From the NCBI GenBank assembly GCA_022564385.1, contig JADFLN010000017.1:1-18909 (forward strand): a DNA stretch of 18,909 nt, given 5' to 3'. Of the stretch, positions 6,898 through 13,889 are shown piece by piece. How positions within the stretch are numbered: the first letter of the stretch is position 1; the number at the start of each line of letters is the position of its first letter. The stretch is from Nitrososphaerota archaeon. GTDB taxonomy: Archaea > Thermoproteota > Nitrososphaeria > Nitrososphaerales > Nitrosopumilaceae. Position numbers and translations under genes: made by a program. The notes under the pieces are model-generated. The model was given only the letters and a program-made list of their open reading frames with translations. It did not search any database and was not told where the DNA came from.

Positions 6898-7377
6898 CTA
6901 GGATTCAACATTTGCATCAAATTCACTCTCATCTTCTCCTTCTGGCATATTTTCTGTAGGAATATAATTTGACATTTTTATGCCTATCATTCTAAACATC
7001 ATACTAAACATTTCAATATTCATTACTCCAAAGAATATCATCATGGGAAAGAATGATTTGATGTCATCCATGTATTGTTTTAATCCCTCTTTATCTTGTG
7101 TTTTGTAAAATGTTGACATTTGATTCCACTTTATTTGTAATTCATGAACTTGTTTGTCTACTTCTTTAGAACCTTTTCCAGTGACCGTGATTTCTATTTT
7201 CTTTCCTAATAATCCATTTTTTTCCACTACCCGCATAAACATACTGTTTTCTAGATGTTTTAAAATTGAATTCAGTTCTTTAGGTTCAATTTGCGTCATT
7301 TTTTGAATTTTCTCAAATTTTTTAATTCCTGCTTGTATTGCTCCTAGTACTATGATGTCTTTTGGCTCTGTATTCAT
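6898..7377 (-). CDS. winged-helix DNA-binding protein with Met-rich hydrophobic C-terminal segment
   Basis: A 159-residue protein. Residues about 5-75 form a winged HTH like those of MarR/PadR/ArsR-type regulators: a first helix (KDIIVLGAIQAGIKKFEKI), the recognition helix EPKELNSILKHLENSMFM and a wing GLLGKKIEITVTGKG. A helix follows (KEVDKQVHELQIKW). Residues 109-135 are unusual: hydrophobic with eight Met in 27 residues (FFPMMIFFGVMNIEMFSMMF). This is either a membrane-associated helix or a metal/hydrophobic ligand surface or dimer interface. The tail is acidic (EGEDESEFDANVES). The gene precedes birA on the same strand by 36 bp. The DNA-binding role is well supported; the target and ligand are unknown. 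Confidence 0.75.
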   Translation of the reverse strand: MNTEPKDIIVLGAIQAGIKKFEKIQKMTQIEPKELNSILKHLENSMFMRVVEKNGLLGKKIEITVTGKGSKEVDKQVHELQIKWNQMSTFYKTQDKEGLKQYMDDIKSFFPMMIFFGVMNIEMFSMMFRMIGIKMSNYIPTENMPEGEDESEFDANVES

Positions 7378-7435
7378 AGCGTATTTTTTTTATTATCCCT
7401 AAATATTGTTTGTTTAATTCTAAATATTTGAAAAA

Positions 7436-7442
7436 TTATATT
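7436..7442 (+). promoter_or_regulatory. TATA-like box that favours the ATG at 7464
   Basis: TTATATT is centred 25 bp before the ATG at 7464. It lies downstream of the earlier in-frame TTG at 7410, so the longer reading is unlikely. Confidence 0.5.
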
Positions 7443-7463
7443 CTATATGTTCAAACGTTCTTT

Positions 7464-7877
7464 ATGGAACAAGATAATTATTCTGATGAACAAATTCGTG
7501 ATATTCTTTCTCTAAAAAAAGTGGTTGTTATAGGAATGTCTAAAAATTCTCAAAAGGCAGCTCATTTTGTTCCCAAATATCTTTCTGATAATGGATATGA
7601 CATAATTCCTGTAAATCCCTCATCTGGCGTAATTTTGGGTAAAACATGCTATAATTCTGTCTCAGAAATTAATGGGGAAATTGAAATTGTAGATATATTC
7701 AGACCTTCAGACCAAGTTTTACCCTTTGTCCAAGAGGCAATAAAGAAAAAACCAAAAGTTATTTGGTTACAAGAAGGAATTCATAATTCTGAAGCTGAAG
7801 AATTAGCAAGAAAAGCAGGAATCAAAGTTATTTTCAATAGATGTATGCTGGCAGAACATCGGAGACTGCTGAGATGA
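7464..7877 (+). CDS. CoA-binding domain protein (CoA_binding_2, YccU-like)
   Basis: A 137-residue single-domain Rossmann-fold protein. The N-terminal strand and glycine turn (KKVVVIGMSKNSQKAAHFVP) and the following DIIPVNPSSG are typical of the CoA-binding domain found alone in bacterial YccU/YneT-like proteins and at the N-terminus of ADP-forming acyl-CoA synthetases. The KVIWLQEGIHNSEAEELARK segment and the late NRCM motif are also characteristic. The catalytic domains of an acyl-CoA synthetase are absent, so it probably binds CoA or a nucleotide rather than forming a thioester; the physiological role of stand-alone members is unclear. The frame extends back to TTG 7410, but ATG 7464 has the TATA-like spacing. 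The stop overlaps the next gene by ATGA. Confidence 0.88.
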   Translation: MEQDNYSDEQIRDILSLKKVVVIGMSKNSQKAAHFVPKYLSDNGYDIIPVNPSSGVILGKTCYNSVSEINGEIEIVDIFRPSDQVLPFVQEAIKKKPKVIWLQEGIHNSEAEELARKAGIKVIFNRCMLAEHRRLLR

Positions 7878-8239
7878 CAAATTTTGAAAATTTTTATCAT
7901 GATCTACTTGTTCTAGCAAAAAAATATGAACTTCAAAACACCCCTCTAAAAATTGAGCAAGATCTTGAAAATAATATTATTAAAATATTTGGTGAAAAAA
8001 TTACATCTTTAGCAAGAGCACAAAATGGTCTTAATGATGTAACAGAACTTGCATATGCCACAGCTGAACATCATCCTTACTGGAATTTGTTGTATAATTG
8101 TTCAGAAATTGCAAGCACTGTTTTAGAAAAATGGAAAGAATCTTTGTCTGTAAATGATTTTTCTGACATTGATTGGGCTATTAAAGAACTTAATCATTCA
8201 CTTGAACAAATTAAAAACAAAGACTCTACTAATTCCTAG
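7874..8239 (+). CDS. small helical protein of unknown function, coupled to the CoA-binding gene
   Basis: A 121-residue protein starting MTNFENFYHDLLVLAKKYEL. It is mostly helical and acidic, with no signal peptide and no cofactor motif. Residues such as TAEHHPYWNLLYNCSEIAS and the paired Trp near the C-terminus (EKWKESL, DIDWAIKEL) may be family-specific markers. The frame opens earlier at 7841, but that part overlaps the CoA-binding gene; ATG at 7874 overlaps the preceding TGA at 7875-7877 as ATGA. That coupling implies co-translation and possibly a shared function with the CoA-binding protein. I do not recognise the family. Confidence 0.75.
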   Translation: MTNFENFYHDLLVLAKKYELQNTPLKIEQDLENNIIKIFGEKITSLARAQNGLNDVTELAYATAEHHPYWNLLYNCSEIASTVLEKWKESLSVNDFSDIDWAIKELNHSLEQIKNKDSTNS

Positions 8240-8245
8240 GCAGAG

Positions 8246-8253
8246 ATAAATAT
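8246..8253 (+). promoter_or_regulatory. TATA-like box for the Obg/YchF-type GTPase
   Basis: ATAAATAT centred 24-25 bp before the GTG at 8274, consistent with a leaderless mRNA and supporting that GTG start. Confidence 0.5.
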
Positions 8254-8273
8254 TCTAAGCTAAGAATTATTGT

Positions 8274-9485
8274 GTGTCCATTAAGATTGGCTTAATTGGC
8301 AAAACCAACACTGGAAAGACAACCTTCTTTAATTCAGCTACGTTGTCTTCTGAAGAAATTTCAACTTATCCATTTACTACTAAAAAATCCGTAACAGGAA
8401 TAGCACATGCAATTACGCTTTGTGTTCATCCTGAATTTAAAATTCAAGATAACCCAAATAATTCCAAATGTGTTGAAGGGTGGAGATACATTCCAATTGA
8501 ATTGATAGATCTACCTGGGCTCATTAAGGGTGCATGGAAGGGTAAAGGACTTGGAAATCAGTTTCTATCCATTGCTGCACAATCTGATGTACTACTTCAT
8601 GTTGTTGATGCTTCTGGTGGAATTGATTCAACTGGGAAAATTAGTGAAGTTGGAACTGGTGATCCTATTTCTGATTTTGCAGATATAGAAGAAGAATTAA
8701 TCATGTGGTATCTCAAAATTTTAGAAGGAAATAGAGACAAAGTATCAAAACTAATTAGAACCGGTACTGATATTTCAGATGCACTTACTGATCTTTATCG
8801 TGGGATTGGCGTGACCAAAACTCATGTTAAAGAAACACTTTTAGCTACTGGACTTGAAGAAAAAGATTTTGATGATTTTGATACAGTTGATAGTACAAAA
8901 TTCTCATCATATCTGAGAAAAATTTCAAAACCAACTCTAATTGTAGCAAACAAAATTGATGTTGAAGGGGCAGACAAAAATTTTTCTAGACTGAGAGAAC
9001 GCTACAATGACTCCATAGTGATTCCTGTTAGTGGAGATAGTGAATTTAGTCTCAGACGTGCTGAACAAAAAGGACTGATAAAATATTCTCCTGGTTCTGA
9101 ACAATTTGAAATAATAAAATCAGACGAACTAAATAAAAAACAAACTGATGCACTAAACTTTATCAAAAAAGGAATTATGGGTGAATATATGCGAACTGGG
9201 GTTCAATTTGCAATTAATGTTGCAGTTTTCAAACTGCTTAAGATGAATTCAATTTATCCTGTTGCAAATGAGAAAAATCTTTCTGACAAAAAGGGACGAG
9301 TACTTCCTGATTTACTTTTGCTAAAAGATGGGGCTACAATAAAAGATCTTGCGAAGGAAATTCACTCTGATTTGACTAAAGGGCTTCTTTACGGAAAAGA
9401 TTTGAGATATAATTTGAGACTGCCAATTGATTACCAATTAAGAGATAGAGATGTTGTATCCATCATTAGTGCAGCAAAAAAATAA
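8274..9485 (+). CDS. Obg/YchF-family GTP-binding protein with TGS domain
   Basis: A 403-residue TRAFAC GTPase. G1 is GKTNTGKT (9-16), a switch I region has the STYPFTTKKSVTG signature of Obg/YchF proteins, G3 is DLPG (79-82) followed by LIKGAWKGKGLGNQFL, and G4 is NKID (226-229). The C-terminal 75 residues (LPDLLLLKDGATIKDLAKEI ... RDRDVVSIISAAKK) form a TGS domain. Bacterial and human YchF/OLA1 replace G4 NKxD by a divergent sequence and prefer ATP; NKID here points to the archaeal branch with ordinary GTP specificity. Such proteins bind ribosomes and affect translation or stress responses. The GTG start follows from the TATA spacing and the immediate IKIGLIGK strand. Confidence 0.9.
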   Translation: MSIKIGLIGKTNTGKTTFFNSATLSSEEISTYPFTTKKSVTGIAHAITLCVHPEFKIQDNPNNSKCVEGWRYIPIELIDLPGLIKGAWKGKGLGNQFLSIAAQSDVLLHVVDASGGIDSTGKISEVGTGDPISDFADIEEELIMWYLKILEGNRDKVSKLIRTGTDISDALTDLYRGIGVTKTHVKETLLATGLEEKDFDDFDTVDSTKFSSYLRKISKPTLIVANKIDVEGADKNFSRLRERYNDSIVIPVSGDSEFSLRRAEQKGLIKYSPGSEQFEIIKSDELNKKQTDALNFIKKGIMGEYMRTGVQFAINVAVFKLLKMNSIYPVANEKNLSDKKGRVLPDLLLLKDGATIKDLAKEIHSDLTKGLLYGKDLRYNLRLPIDYQLRDRDVVSIISAAKK

Positions 9486-9531
9486 CTAGCCTCGCTTTTG
9501 GTATCATATGCCTAAATTTATGCCTAATTTA

Positions 9532-10485
9532 TTAAATTTGTAAAAATGATTCTTTAGGTACTTTGAGTGATTTGAAATTTTCTGGCTGAATAATTTTAGC
9601 AAGAATTTCTAATCCGTCAATTGTCCTAATACTAGGTTTACTAAAAAATGAATTTGCATCAACTGCAAAAATTCTATTATTTTTTATAGCTTTGAGAGAA
9701 ATCCATTTTTGATTTTCTTTTAATATGTTATTGTATTCTGTAATAGTTCTCTTTGTATCAAATCCACATGGCATCATGATGATTATGTCAGGATCTGAAT
9801 CAATAATTTCTTGAATATCCAAACGTCTTGAATGTTCTCCAATTTTACTAATCATATTGGTTCCCCCTGCAATTTGTATCATTTCTGGAATCCAATGTCC
9901 TGCTGTAAAAAATGGCTCAATCCATTCAATTGCAAGAACTTTTGGTCTCTGTGTATTTTGTATTTTTTTTATATTCTGAATTCTTTTTTCTAACGAATCA
10001 ATGATCTCTTTTGCTTTGATTTCTTTTCCTAAAATTTTACCTAATTCTGTAACAGATTTTATGATCTCTTGTAAGTTATGTGGATCCATTGAATGTAGAA
10101 TTGGTTTTCTTTCCAGAATTTTTACTGCTTTATTGACTTGATTAGTATATGCAGCACAAACTTCGCAAGTTTCTTGTGATATTATAAGATCAGGATCAGC
10201 TTTTATGAGATTTTTTTCATTTAAAACAAAAATATCTTCTCCATCATTTAATAATTGACAAGTCATTGTGTTAATTTCATTACTTGTTAATTCATCCGAA
10301 TTAATTACTGAATTTATCACCTGTGGTTTTGATACTGCATCTGGTGGATATTTGCATTCATGTGTCACACCATAAAGACTATCTTGAACTCCAAACTCGT
10401 AAAGCAATTCTGTCGCACTTGGTAAAAACGAGACTATTCTATTAATTGACATGTGGTTTGATATGTGTTGATCCTTAAACATCAT
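9532..10485 (-). CDS. BtuF-like corrinoid-binding protein (helical-backbone metal-receptor fold), no signal peptide
   Basis: A 317-residue protein of the BtuF/FecB type. The N-terminal lobe starts INRIVSFLPSATELLYEFGV and continues LYGVTHECKYPPDA; the central ISQETCEVCAAY with its Cys-x-x-Cys pair is typical of the subfamily annotated as cobalamin-binding. The C-terminal lobe includes EWIEPFFTAGHWIPEMIQIA and DPDIIIMMPCGFD. A periplasmic-binding-type protein should carry a signal peptide or lipobox, but the N-terminus (MMFKDQHISNHMSINR) is polar; even from the Met before SINR none appears. It may be cytoplasmic and sense or carry corrinoid. No ABC permease or ATPase gene is adjacent. Start at 10485 or 10482; a repeated element lies 32 bp upstream. 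Confidence 0.82.
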   Translation of the reverse strand: MMFKDQHISNHMSINRIVSFLPSATELLYEFGVQDSLYGVTHECKYPPDAVSKPQVINSVINSDELTSNEINTMTCQLLNDGEDIFVLNEKNLIKADPDLIISQETCEVCAAYTNQVNKAVKILERKPILHSMDPHNLQEIIKSVTELGKILGKEIKAKEIIDSLEKRIQNIKKIQNTQRPKVLAIEWIEPFFTAGHWIPEMIQIAGGTNMISKIGEHSRRLDIQEIIDSDPDIIIMMPCGFDTKRTITEYNNILKENQKWISLKAIKNNRIFAVDANSFFSKPSIRTIDGLEILAKIIQPENFKSLKVPKESFLQI

Positions 10486-10516
10486 ACGTCAACCAATCAT
10501 CAAAATCTTTGATCAG

Positions 10517-10561
10517 GCAAGTTACTAAGAAAAGCCTACTAACTTACAATAAACTAGGCAC
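10517..10561 (+). repeat. promoter-associated repeat, copy A
   Basis: GCAAGTTACT, then AAAAGCCTACT after a short variable stretch, then ACTT and an AT-rich stretch ending in TAGGCA. It matches 12647-12692 in order and spacing with few differences. It contains the inverted arms AAGTTA (10519-10524) and TAACTT (10540-10545). It lies 32 bp upstream of the divergent BtuF-like start; in + orientation a TATA-like AATAAACT (10549-10556) follows, as in copy B. Confidence 0.7.
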
Positions 10562-10693
10562 AAAATAAGTCTAGTCTCTTTGATCCGAGAATACGTTCTG
10601 GTACTAACTCTTGAGTGATTTTTAGATCAATTTTGGATAATTCTGTATAGATTATACAAATTCAACACCATAACCAATATTCGCAAAACGACT

Positions 10694-10717
10694 ATTGGTC
10701 TGTGAACCAATTCTTTT
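10694..10717 (+). terminator. perfect hairpin with T-rich tail, possible RNA end
   Basis: Arms ATTGGT (10694-10699) and ACCAAT (10706-10711) enclose the six-base loop CTGTGA and are followed by TTCTTTT. No coding gene ends here on +, so it would terminate or stabilise a small RNA. The call is tentative. Confidence 0.35.
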
Positions 10718-10971
10718 CCCAAAAAAGGTTCAAGCCTTTATAGCTCAGAACTAAAACAACAATTCTTTTGAGGACTATAACGGGTTAAAATTTCATTTAA
10801 CAATTAGCTGTAAAATTTGAATTGTATTTGAATACTAGTGTTTAATATCAAAAGTGAAAATTAAGTTGATTCTTACTTTTGAAAAAGAAACTATAATTCT
10901 ATTTTTACTGATTGTGTTTGTTCACTGCAAACATGCTCTAGGCTATACTCACACACACTATTCACTAATCA

Positions 10972-12567
10972 ATGAAACAAAGTTTTCGAGAATTTTCCAT
11001 TCTGACTTCTATTGTAATGTTTTCTGTAATAATGATGACATCATTAGGAATGTCAAATACTGTATTTGCTGAAGAATATGATTTTGTAGCAGGAATACAC
11101 AATGAAATCACTTTTCATTTTAGAGATGGTATCGAAACTGTAAATTTTCCTGTTTTTTCAACCACTTCGGATATAATATCTAACGTTGGAACTAGTTTTG
11201 AAATTGAAGGTGTAATTGGAAACAACCCTCATTTACATAAGGCATTAGATGAAGCATATTACCATAGATTATCTACCTTAACTGCTGGTAGTTCTTTTGA
11301 ATATAATTATAGATTTTTTGATGTTGACATTAATATAATCCAAAATGAAAATATCTTGAAATCATTCAGATATAAAAACTGTGAAATTTCTTCATATGGT
11401 CTATCTACCCTCACTGATGATTATGAATCATATTTAGCATCCGATACGGGATTTGCTATTGTTAATTCTATAGAGTTCAGATGTGGTGGAGTTCATATAA
11501 ATTTAGAACATAATGTATCCAATTCAAATCTTACACCAGCTAGTTTTACTGATTATGGTCCATTACCTTTTACACTTGCTGAGGATGTTCGTACTTTTCT
11601 TACATTTGAATTTGATAATGGTGCTGAAAAAATAGAATCTGTGATTTTCACGTTAACTTCAGGATTTAAAGAGGGTAATTACGGTACTCCCAGCTTTCAG
11701 ATAATTACTGCGGTATTACCTCATCCCTTGATAGATGATGCCATTGATAAATCCATGAAACTCTCTGGTCTTCCGTCTAGTTTTAATGAAGACTTTGATG
11801 TATCTGTAGAATTTGTAAATTCTGAAAAAATATTACGTGGTCTTGATTTTAAAAATTGTATTGTGAGTGGATATGATATACTTACTCTAAGAGATAAAGA
11901 AGAAGGTTATACTGGAAAACGGGGATTCGCTACTGCTGAAATTCTCGATGTTGAATGTTCTGGTTTAACTCCAATCAATTCTAATTTTGATAAGTTATCT
12001 AGTAACAAAGAATCTCTAATCAGTCCATACTTGATAACTGATGTGTCACGTTCCTATAATATGGGAACTGGTCCTCATGTAATAGCTACTTTTGATTTTG
12101 ATAGTGGTACTGAAGTTGTAAATTTTCCTGAATTCTATCAAGGTAATTTAATTTCAAAAGCAAATCCAACATTTGGATTTGTAGGGGTTCCTTCTGTAAC
12201 TCCATTGTTGTATGGTGCAGTTGATGATGCTAGACAGATTGGTTCAAAATCAAGTGGTGTTTCTGCACTAACGAAATTATTTGATGTGAACATTGTTTTA
12301 GTATATGGCGATGATGTTGTACGTGGTTTTGATTATTCAAAATGTCGTATTGTTGATTATGTGGTAAAAACAGAACATGATCTGGAAGAGAGCTTTTACA
12401 AAGGATTTGCATTAACCAATGAATTTGATTTTGAATGTCTAGGGTATGAACCATATGATCCAAAATACAATGCTTTATTCGAAGTTGTAAAAGCAGACAC
12501 TGAATCCTCTCTTGATTGGAAATCTAAGCAAAGATCAACTTGGAGTCCAAACTTTAGAAGTTCCTAA
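10972..12567 (+). CDS. secreted protein with three related disulfide-bearing repeats
   Basis: A 531-residue exported protein. Residues 1-33 are a Sec signal peptide (LTSIVMFSVIMMTSLGMSN, cleavage at TVFA-E). The mature part has three domains of about 140-160 residues, roughly 40-175, 198-332 and 365-492. Each begins with a strand pattern (FHFRDGIETVNFP; FEFDNGAEKIESV; FDFDSGTEVVNFP), has a helix with acidic Asp/Glu (ALDEA; LIDDAIDKS; AVDDA), then a strand ending LKSFRYKNCEI, LRGLDFKNCIV or VRGFDYSKCRI, and finishes at a second Cys (FRCGG; VECSG; FECLG). Cysteine pairs are C137/C171, C296/C329 and C458/C489, about 32 apart, most likely one disulfide each. There is no membrane anchor. The family looks lineage-specific; an S-layer-associated or adhesion role is only a guess. 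Confidence 0.82.
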   Translation: MKQSFREFSILTSIVMFSVIMMTSLGMSNTVFAEEYDFVAGIHNEITFHFRDGIETVNFPVFSTTSDIISNVGTSFEIEGVIGNNPHLHKALDEAYYHRLSTLTAGSSFEYNYRFFDVDINIIQNENILKSFRYKNCEISSYGLSTLTDDYESYLASDTGFAIVNSIEFRCGGVHINLEHNVSNSNLTPASFTDYGPLPFTLAEDVRTFLTFEFDNGAEKIESVIFTLTSGFKEGNYGTPSFQIITAVLPHPLIDDAIDKSMKLSGLPSSFNEDFDVSVEFVNSEKILRGLDFKNCIVSGYDILTLRDKEEGYTGKRGFATAEILDVECSGLTPINSNFDKLSSNKESLISPYLITDVSRSYNMGTGPHVIATFDFDSGTEVVNFPEFYQGNLISKANPTFGFVGVPSVTPLLYGAVDDARQIGSKSSGVSALTKLFDVNIVLVYGDDVVRGFDYSKCRIVDYVVKTEHDLEESFYKGFALTNEFDFECLGYEPYDPKYNALFEVVKADTESSLDWKSKQRSTWSPNFRSS

Positions 12568-12646
12568 TTTTTTAGATTCTAGGCATGATTTTATTCTCCA
12601 AATAATGCAATCTTGATACATTTCAAGCATAACCAATTCTGAATTT

Positions 12647-12692
12647 GCAAGTTACTCGAGAAAAGCCTACTTACTTGCAAAGTTAATAGGCA
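12647..12692 (+). repeat. promoter-associated repeat, copy B, upstream of nreA
   Basis: Second copy of the element seen at 10517-10561. Here the outer arms form a perfect 9-bp inverted repeat, TTTGCAAGT (12644-12652) and ACTTGCAAA (12673-12681). The TATA-like TTAATAGG (12683-12690), 25 bp before the nreA ATG, follows directly, so the element occupies the BRE/activator position of that promoter. Confidence 0.7.
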
Positions 12693-12711
12693 TAATTTAG
12701 GCACAAAAAAC

Positions 12712-13869
12712 ATGTCTTCTGATTCACAAGATATACGACGTGCAATTTTAGCAAAATGGCATGAATCTCTTTCAAAATATGGGAATCTGTTTTCTTCTGA
12801 TTCTATTAGTGGAACCAGTCCCCCATCAGTTTTTGTAGGCTCTTATAATTATCCCAAAATCTCGGTTGGCCCAATGGTTCCTCCAATTCATGGAGATACA
12901 AGTCTGCTTGACAATCCAGAAAAATGGAAAGGAAAATCTCTTGAAGAAATTGTGAATTTCAGATTAAATTTAGTTCGTGGAATACAAAAGATTTCAATTG
13001 ACCAAACAGATGGACGATACATTGAAAATCTTCAAGAAATTACAATGTCATCAAAACCCATTGATTCTGATTTAATTTTTGAAAAGACTCTGTCTTCAAG
13101 TGTATCTCTTGATGATGAAAGTGCTCCTTTTGGTCCCATTGGCCAAATAAAATCTGCAAAATTTTCTGTTAGCTCTTCTGTAAAATCAATTGAAAAGATA
13201 TTCTATGATAAAGACTTGAAATCTCAAGATGCAGTTTTAAATTTATATAATTCTGGAATTGAAATCTCCAAAATTCAAAAATGTTTTAGTATTGGAATGC
13301 TAGGACAAAAAAGAAAATTAGTTCCAACTAGATGGAGTATAACTGCAACTGATGATATTATTTCTAAATCTTTAACAGATGAAATTTTAGATTATAATTT
13401 GATTGATTCCTGTCAAGTCTTTTCATATGCCCATTTGGGAAATGTTTTCTCTGTTGTCTTGTTTCCTCATAGATGGATATATGAAATGATTGAGGCTTGG
13501 TATTCAAATGGAATACTGGGATTTGGCTCTGATCATGAGGATGCTCGTGGAATTAATCATCCACCTGCTATAGCTGGTGCTTATTTTGCAGCCAAATTGG
13601 GAATTGTGGAATACTTGTCAAAAAATAAAATTCAAGCAGGGGTTGTAATTCTTAGAGAAATTAGACCTGAATATGCTATTCCTGTTGGTGTATGGCAAAT
13701 TCGTGAAGGTGTTCGCGAGGCTATGACTCAAAATCCAACAATAACTGATAATTTTGAACATGCTCTCATTTTGGCATCAAATAAGATGAGTATTAGTAAA
13801 TCTGAATGGCTCTCTCATGGAATGATCTCAAAATTAATGAGACAAAAAACATTATCTGACTTCTTTTAG
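12712..13869 (+). CDS. nreA: Nre-family DNA repair protein with C-terminal PCNA-binding motif
   Basis: A 385-residue protein of the archaeal Nre family. The N-terminal hallmark PPSVFVGSYNYPKISVGPMV (about 38-58) is followed by GDTSLLDNPEKWKGKSLEEI and RLNLVRG; later conserved parts include SAPFGPIGQ, VPTRWSITATDD and a C-terminal helical region. The last eight residues, QKTLSDFF (378-385), are a canonical PIP box (QxxLxxFF) for binding the PCNA sliding clamp. In Haloferax, Nre proteins were linked to repair of mitomycin-C damage through PCNA. The N-terminal zinc finger of NreB-type members is absent, so NreA is the better fit. ATG at 12712 is supported by a TATA-like box at 12683-12690. Confidence 0.9.
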   Translation: MSSDSQDIRRAILAKWHESLSKYGNLFSSDSISGTSPPSVFVGSYNYPKISVGPMVPPIHGDTSLLDNPEKWKGKSLEEIVNFRLNLVRGIQKISIDQTDGRYIENLQEITMSSKPIDSDLIFEKTLSSSVSLDDESAPFGPIGQIKSAKFSVSSSVKSIEKIFYDKDLKSQDAVLNLYNSGIEISKIQKCFSIGMLGQKRKLVPTRWSITATDDIISKSLTDEILDYNLIDSCQVFSYAHLGNVFSVVLFPHRWIYEMIEAWYSNGILGFGSDHEDARGINHPPAIAGAYFAAKLGIVEYLSKNKIQAGVVILREIRPEYAIPVGVWQIREGVREAMTQNPTITDNFEHALILASNKMSISKSEWLSHGMISKLMRQKTLSDFF

Positions 13870-13889
13870 ATTTTAATTTAAAGTCTAGA

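Larger units (their letters stand above)
10486..10971. other. long intergenic region with a repeated element and RNA-like hairpins
   Basis: 486 bases without a convincing gene. It contains copy A of a repeated element (10517-10561), a stretch of relatively GC-rich unique sequence (about 10580-10620), a perfect hairpin with a T-rich tail (10694-10717), a second small hairpin AAAGG/CCTTT (10724-10739), and AT-rich sequence leading to the secreted-protein gene. A hydrophobic open frame from GTG 10854 overlaps the next gene in another frame and is not convincing. TATA-like candidates for the gene at 10972 are TTTAATAT (10841-10848) and CTATACT (10943-10949); only the latter has leaderless spacing. 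Confidence 0.6.

Noticed and set aside
7410..7463. N-terminal extension of the CoA-binding protein from TTG
   Set aside because: The added residues are not conserved-looking, and the TATA-like box at 7436-7442 would lie inside it with exact leaderless spacing to ATG 7464.
7841..7873. N-terminal extension (MYAGRTSETAE) of the small helical protein
   Set aside because: It fully overlaps the C-terminus of the CoA-binding gene in another frame; ATGA coupling at 7874 is the better start.
10569..10619. Short reading SSLFDPRIRSGTNS ending in TGA, unlike the surrounding AT-rich sequence
   Set aside because: The frame is bounded by TAG just upstream and has no start codon. It is too short to call a gene remnant without a match.
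10724..10739. AAAGG-TTCAAG-CCTTT looked like a tRNA T-arm (GGTTCAAGCC)
   Set aside because: The loop is six bases, not seven, and no anticodon arm, D-arm or matching acceptor stem could be found around it. I treat it as a small hairpin only.
10854..11072. 72-codon open frame with a hydrophobic segment on +
   Set aside because: It begins with GTG without a good start context, overlaps the signal-peptide region of the secreted protein in another frame, and becomes Cys/Asn/Phe-rich nonsense. The 10972 gene has a proper signal peptide and long repeats, so this is a shadow.
12230..12463. Minus-strand frame rich in His and Gln opposite the secreted protein
   Set aside because: The composition is what an antisense reading of an Asp/Val/Asn-rich gene gives; it lies wholly inside the third repeat.
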